Below, piece after piece: positions 6,177 to 8,747 of a stretch of DNA of 8,747 nt. Made by a program: the position numbers and the translations under genes. Position 1 is the stretch's first letter, and each line of letters opens with the position of its first letter. The DNA comes from Parvibaculum sp. (lineage in GTDB: Bacteria > Pseudomonadota > Alphaproteobacteria > Parvibaculales > Parvibaculaceae), in the NCBI GenBank assembly GCA_014359855.1, contig JACIYQ010000163.1:1-8747 (forward strand), in the 5' to 3' direction. Under the pieces are notes generated by a model, which did no database searches, was not told the DNA's origin, and saw only the letters and a program-made list of their open reading frames with translations.

Positions 6177-6235
6177 GACTCAGCGCCTAGTGTCCCAGCT
6201 GAAGACGGGTTTGCCCGCACTCAGGAGACGGACGC

Positions 6236-6712
6236 TTGGTCAACGCCCTTGTTGCCGACATTTCAGCCGAAGCGCGCCGCGCCGCGAGCCACATGCTCGA
6301 ACGGCTGGGGTTTCGCGTGGCGGGCACTGCCTCGGCTGAAGAGGCGCTGGCGCTCATTGCCGCGACCGGACCCGATCTCGTGCTTGCCGAGACGAGGCTC
6401 GAAACGGCTGTAGGCAAACCGCTCATCGAGGCGGTCCGCGCGCAGGCGGGGGGCAAGGATCTCTGCCTTTTCCACGTCACGTCGGACGGGTCGGCGGCTT
6501 CGATCCGCCGGGCCATCGAGTCCGGGGCGGACGACTATCTCGTGAAGCCCTATGACGAGGCGCTGCTGCGTTTCAAGCTGGCCCAGGCGCGCACGCGGGG
6601 CCGCCTCGATGCAGGGCGGCCGAAGCTGCGGGTGGTGCAAGAGGGCGCGCGCATCGGTGCGAGCACCGGCGCAACCTCATGGCGCTTCGGGCTCTACGGC
6701 AAGGCCGTCTGA
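6236..6712 (+). CDS. Single-domain response regulator with degenerate (pseudo-)receiver
   Basis: This 158-residue protein has a CheY-like receiver (about residues 1-118) and a basic tail without a recognisable output domain. Compared with CheY, Thr82 and Lys104 (DDYLVKPYD) are at the expected places, 30 and 52 residues after the phosphorylation position. That position is Glu52 (PDLVLAETR) instead of Asp, and the second acidic-pocket residue is Ile9 (LVADIS). Normal phosphorylation is therefore unlikely; the Glu may mimic a permanently active state. The start is TTG at 6236, supported by AGGAGA (6223-6228) 7 nt upstream. It probably acts by protein-protein contact in the cytoplasm. No histidine kinase is adjacent. 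A CtrA-like element lies upstream. Confidence 0.85.
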   Translation: MVNALVADISAEARRAASHMLERLGFRVAGTASAEEALALIAATGPDLVLAETRLETAVGKPLIEAVRAQAGGKDLCLFHVTSDGSAASIRRAIESGADDYLVKPYDEALLRFKLAQARTRGRLDAGRPKLRVVQEGARIGASTGATSWRFGLYGKAV

Positions 6713-6718
6713 CGGCCT
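6702..6718 (+). terminator. Hairpin across the stop codon of the receiver-domain gene
   Basis: AGGCCGTC-T-GACGGCCT is a perfect 8-bp inverted repeat centred on the stop codon TGA (6710-6712), able to form a stable GC-rich stem. No T-run follows, so it is not a standard intrinsic terminator. It may stabilise the mRNA 3' end or simply pause transcription. The following 161 bp to 6873 hold no gene that I can support. Confidence 0.35.
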
Positions 6719-6873
6719 GTGGACAAGTCCGTGTCACCGCGCAGGGCAGGGACTTCGCCTTCTCTCCTCATATTCCGGTTTATGGCCCTCAGGTTTTGAA
6801 TCAAGGCGCGGCGCGACTTGCCGTCAAATTCATGATCAAGATTCGGTTTACCATTTAACCTTCTGATTTTTAT

Positions 6874-7155
6874 CTATCTTTCGTGTTCCGCGCTCCAGCG
6901 CTTCAGGTAGTCGAGGCTTTCCGTGTAGGGGCGTAGCGCGAGTATGCCCGGGATCACGGCAAGCACCAGAACGACCGCAGGAACGAGCACACGCGAGTAG
7001 CGGAGCATCATCTCGTCGCCATAGATGTAGTCCGTCGCGAGCGCGATGGAGGTGGGCCCGAGGCCGAGGCCGATGATGTTGACGACGAAGATCATGACGG
7101 CGGACGCGAAGCCACGCATCTGGTTCGGCATCAGTTCCTGCAAGGCAGAGGGGCC
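6874..7155 (-). pseudogene. C-terminal remnant of an MFS transporter (spinster-like)
   Basis: The minus strand encodes ALQELMPNQMRGFASAV followed by two hydrophobic segments (IFVVNIIGLGLGPTSIAL and VLVPAVVLVLAVIPGILAL) and a short charged tail ending at TAG (6874). This is the end of a major facilitator: the cytoplasmic QELxPNQMRG motif before membrane segment 11, then segments 11 and 12. A complete transporter has about 400-450 residues, so roughly the first 80% is missing. The similarity stops near 7155; the frame continues into unrelated low-complexity sequence with a stop at 7198-7200. Only a TTG (7143) is available as a start, with no good ribosome-binding site. It is best read as a deletion remnant of a transporter gene, not as a small membrane protein. 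Confidence 0.8.
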
Positions 7156-7156
7156 C

Positions 7157-7189
7157 GCGCGGCTTTGCGAAGCTTTGCTCCGCGCTTTT
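7157..7189 (+). other. GC-rich inverted repeat followed by TTTT at the MFS-remnant junction
   Basis: GCGCGG (7157-7162) pairs with CCGCGC (7180-7185) and is followed by TTTT (7186-7189). The 17-nt interior has a direct repeat of CTTTGC and a nested GCTT-tgcg-AAGC hairpin. It could be a weak intrinsic terminator on the plus strand, or a small repeat element marking the point where the transporter gene was lost. It begins right where MFS similarity ends. Confidence 0.35.
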
Positions 7190-7219
7190 GAGGCAGCCTA
7201 GCGCGGCGGCACGGGAATG

Positions 7220-7236
7220 CTTGTGAAAAACACAAG
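7220..7236. promoter_or_regulatory. Inverted repeat CTTGTG-N5-CACAAG upstream of the sigma-54 promoter
   Basis: This is a perfect 6-bp inverted repeat with an A5 spacer. It ends 29 bp before the -24 element of the sigma-54 promoter at 7266. It could be a binding site for an activator or repressor of the transglycosylase-like gene. The repeat is seen directly; its role is inferred. Confidence 0.4.
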
Positions 7237-7265
7237 ATTTCCGCCAGATGGAATGGCAATTTGTC

Positions 7266-7281
7266 TGGCATGAGGCTTGCG
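7266..7281 (+). promoter_or_regulatory. Sigma-54 (RpoN) -24/-12 promoter of the SLT-domain gene
   Basis: TGGCATGAGGCTTGCG matches the RpoN consensus TGGCAC-N5-TTGCW in TGGCA, TTGC and the exact GG-to-GC spacing. Transcription would begin near 7292, leaving a leader of about 23 nt with AAGGAAGG (7298-7305) before ATG 7315. The location supports 7315 as the true start. Confidence 0.65.
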
Positions 7282-7314
7282 TCCTTCCGCGCAGTGAAGG
7301 AAGGAAGCGGCCCC

Positions 7315-8313
7315 ATGAGCCTTGTCGAAATCATTGCCCTGCAACCCACGATCGCGACGGCGCTGAAGTCCGCGAGCGTCCGTACGGGCACGGATTTCGA
7401 CTATCTTCTGAAGACGGCGATGCGCGAGTCGAGCCTCGATTACGAAGCGAAATCAAAGACTTCCAGTGCGCTCGGACTTTTTCAGTTCACCGAGCAGAGC
7501 TGGCTCGGCACGCTGAAAAAACACGGCGCGGAACTCGGTCTCGGGTCTTATGCAGAGGCCATTACGGAGACCGCCAAGGGCCGCTACACAGTGGCAAATG
7601 CTGCCCAAAGGGCGGAAATTCTTGCCCTGCGCGAAGATCCGCATGCGTCGGCGCTGATGGCGGGCGCCTATACGCAGGATAGCGCCGAAATCCTGGAAAG
7701 CCGGATCGGACGGAGTGCGAGCGAGGGCGAACTCTACATCGCGCATTTCCTCGGCGCGGGCGGGGCGGCGAAGCTGATCGAGGCTTCGGAAGAGACGCCA
7801 AATGCCCGTGCGGACATGCTTTTTCCGGCGGCGGCGGCGGCGAACCGCTCCATCTTCTACGCCAAGGACGGCACCCCCCGCAGCGCGGCGGAGGTGCATG
7901 CGAACCTCGTCGCGAAACATGAGGGCGCGGACGCGGCGCGGATCGCCGAACTCGCCGGCAATGCCCGACTGTCATCGAAACGTCATCAAAACGTCACAAA
8001 CGGTTCCGGCGCGCCTGCCGATCTCGCCAGCGGGGATATCCGCACGGGATATGCGACGCGCGGCGCGGCCCTGTTGTCCCCGGTTTCGGGTGGCGGCGGT
8101 TCCGGCGTTTCGGGGACAAGTTACGGACGGACGCCGCTCAAACTTACCCCCGGGGTTGTAGAGCTTCTGTCGTCGCTCGATCCGATTCCCGAAGGACGCT
8201 CGTCGCTGAAGGACGGGAACAAGGTGGACCGGCGCGAGGCCGCGGAGGAACGCCGCGAGGCGCGGCGCGAGCGCGAGGCGCTGAGGCCGCATTCCGGGTT
8301 CTCGTTCGGGTAG
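7315..8313 (+). CDS. SLT-type lytic transglycosylase-like protein
   Basis: This 332-residue protein has a lysozyme-like transglycosylase core in its N-terminal part. The catalytic-type Glu38 lies in AMRESSLDYEAKS and the GLFQF motif is at residues 54-58, followed by TEQSWL. Such domains cut the MurNAc-GlcNAc bond of peptidoglycan. Residues 190-270 are Ala/Gly/Ser-rich and probably flexible. The last 35 or so residues include an Arg/Glu-rich helix (RREAAEERREARREREALR). No signal peptide is visible, which is odd for a periplasmic enzyme; export by another route or a cytosolic partner is possible. ATG 7315 is preferred over an upstream in-frame TTG (7261), because AAGGAAGG precedes it and the sigma-54 promoter falls between the two. 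RpoN control would suit a flagellar or envelope-assembly role, but this is inference. Confidence 0.82.
   Translation: MSLVEIIALQPTIATALKSASVRTGTDFDYLLKTAMRESSLDYEAKSKTSSALGLFQFTEQSWLGTLKKHGAELGLGSYAEAITETAKGRYTVANAAQRAEILALREDPHASALMAGAYTQDSAEILESRIGRSASEGELYIAHFLGAGGAAKLIEASEETPNARADMLFPAAAAANRSIFYAKDGTPRSAAEVHANLVAKHEGADAARIAELAGNARLSSKRHQNVTNGSGAPADLASGDIRTGYATRGAALLSPVSGGGGSGVSGTSYGRTPLKLTPGVVELLSSLDPIPEGRSSLKDGNKVDRREAAEERREARREREALRPHSGFSFG
7826..7840 (+). repeat. (CGG)5 triplet run coding for poly-alanine
   Basis: Five CGG units, read in frame as GCG, encode an alanine run after DMLFP in the SLT-domain protein. Changes in copy number would keep the reading frame. It is probably just a linker. 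Confidence 0.6.
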
Positions 8314-8320
8314 AGGTTTA

Positions 8321-8335
8321 CCCCTCCCCGAGGGG
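8321..8335. terminator. Short GC hairpin between convergent genes
   Basis: CCCCTC-CCC-GAGGGG forms a perfect 6-bp stem with a 3-nt loop, 7 bp after the SLT-gene stop and 25 bp from the stop of the converging Rrf2 gene. There is no T-tract on either strand. It may still act as a bidirectional transcription barrier, or be a dispersed intergenic palindrome. Confidence 0.4.
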
Positions 8336-8360
8336 GTGGGAAGACAGACGGCAACTAAAC

Positions 8361-8747
8361 TCAGCCTGTGAGTGCGAGCAGACGGCGGAGGGGACGGGGG
8401 GTCGCGACGAGGTCGCCGAGCGTTGCGCCGTCGAGGACCGCGAGCCAGGCGTCGACGGCGTCCTTCAGAACACGCTTCAGACGGCAGGCGGGCGCGATGC
8501 AGCAGCCATTCGTGGCGCGGTCGAAACACTCGACGATCCTGAAATCCTCTTCCATGGCGCGGACGACATCGCCGATGACGATTTCGCCGGCGGGACGGGC
8601 GAGACGAAGGCCGCCGCCACGCCCGCGCAGCGTTTCCACGAAGCCCGCCTTTCCCAATTCATGCGCGACCTTTGTCAGATGGTTGCGTGAAATGGCGAAT
8701 GCATCCGAAACCTCGGCGATGGTGACGCGCTTTTCCGGCGCGAGCGC
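8361..8747 (-). CDS. nsrR: NsrR-like Rrf2-family nitric-oxide-sensing repressor (start beyond window)
   Basis: The minus strand is open for 128 codons from the window end to TGA at 8361. The sequence matches the NsrR branch of Rrf2 regulators: the winged-helix part RVTIAEVSDAFAISRNHLTKV and LRGRGGGLRLARPAGEI, then IGDVVRAMEEDFRIVECF. The Fe-S cluster region VECFDRATNGCCIAPACRLK supplies the three expected cysteines plus one extra (GCC). NsrR binds an Fe-S cluster that reacts with nitric oxide and represses NO-detoxification and nitrosative-stress genes. About 19 N-terminal residues (the usual MRLTxxTDYALRVLIYLA stretch) should lie outside the window. No target operon is visible inside it. The end carries a normal ALTG tail. 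Assignment to NsrR over other Rrf2 members such as IscR rests on the cysteine-region wording. Confidence 0.87.
   Translation of the reverse strand, partial: ALAPEKRVTIAEVSDAFAISRNHLTKVAHELGKAGFVETLRGRGGGLRLARPAGEIVIGDVVRAMEEDFRIVECFDRATNGCCIAPACRLKRVLKDAVDAWLAVLDGATLGDLVATPRPLRRLLALTG

Noticed and set aside
6780..6830. Possible tRNA T-arm (GGTTTTGAATC)
   Set aside because: The T-loop lacks the invariant C, and no acceptor, anticodon or D-arm pairing can be found around it.
6846..6862. Near-palindrome GGTTTACCATTTAACC upstream of nothing obvious
   Set aside because: The arms match for only four bases and it lies just past the end of the MFS remnant, so no regulatory role can be supported.
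7261..7314. Upstream TTG start that would add 18 residues to the SLT-domain protein
   Set aside because: The sigma-54 promoter and ribosome-binding site lie inside this extension, and the extra residues look like untranslated leader.

Overview
The window is GC-rich DNA from what looks like an alphaproteobacterium. The evidence is the strong G/C third-position bias, the NsrR-type Rrf2 regulator, the acyl-CoA degradation genes, a GG/GC-type sigma-54 promoter and TTAA-type motifs resembling CtrA sites. I cannot name the genus from sequence alone. No mobile element, CRISPR array or RNA gene is visible. This is mostly ordinary chromosome with several signs of local gene decay.

Layout. (1) Positions 1-117 hold the start of an unidentified minus-strand gene. 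Positions 118-295 are intergenic and lead into a plus-strand two-domain chromate transporter (chrA, 296-1624). (2) A minus-strand cluster runs from 3797 down to 1630: a MaoC-type hot-dog dehydratase, a CitE/HpcH-type CoA-ester lyase, and a D-2-hydroxyacid dehydrogenase. The dehydrogenase is a pseudogene carrying a 7-bp tandem duplication, a second frameshift, and an apparent in-frame loss of the catalytic-His segment. An acyl-CoA dehydrogenase (3901-5070) is transcribed divergently from the same 103-bp intergenic region. Dehydrogenase, hydratase and lyase acting on CoA thioesters form a plausible short branched-chain or dicarboxylic acyl-CoA degradation module. (3) A HigB-HigA toxin-antitoxin pair (5129-5737) follows, with a perfect palindrome inside its promoter. 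A HIT-family protein starts 3 bp after higA and is probably co-transcribed. (4) A single-domain response-regulator-like protein (6236-6712) lacks the phosphoacceptor Asp. (5) The last two membrane segments of an MFS transporter remain at 6874-7155; the rest of that gene is missing. (6) A cytosolic-looking, SLT-type lytic transglycosylase-like protein (7315-8313) lies behind a strong sigma-54 promoter match. (7) An NsrR-like Rrf2 repressor, cut by the window end, runs on the minus strand (8361-8747).

Points most worth a second look are the sigma-54 promoter with its upstream inverted repeat, the degenerate receiver domain, the multi-lesion hydroxyacid dehydrogenase and the MFS remnant. I did not find a clearly new multi-gene system.
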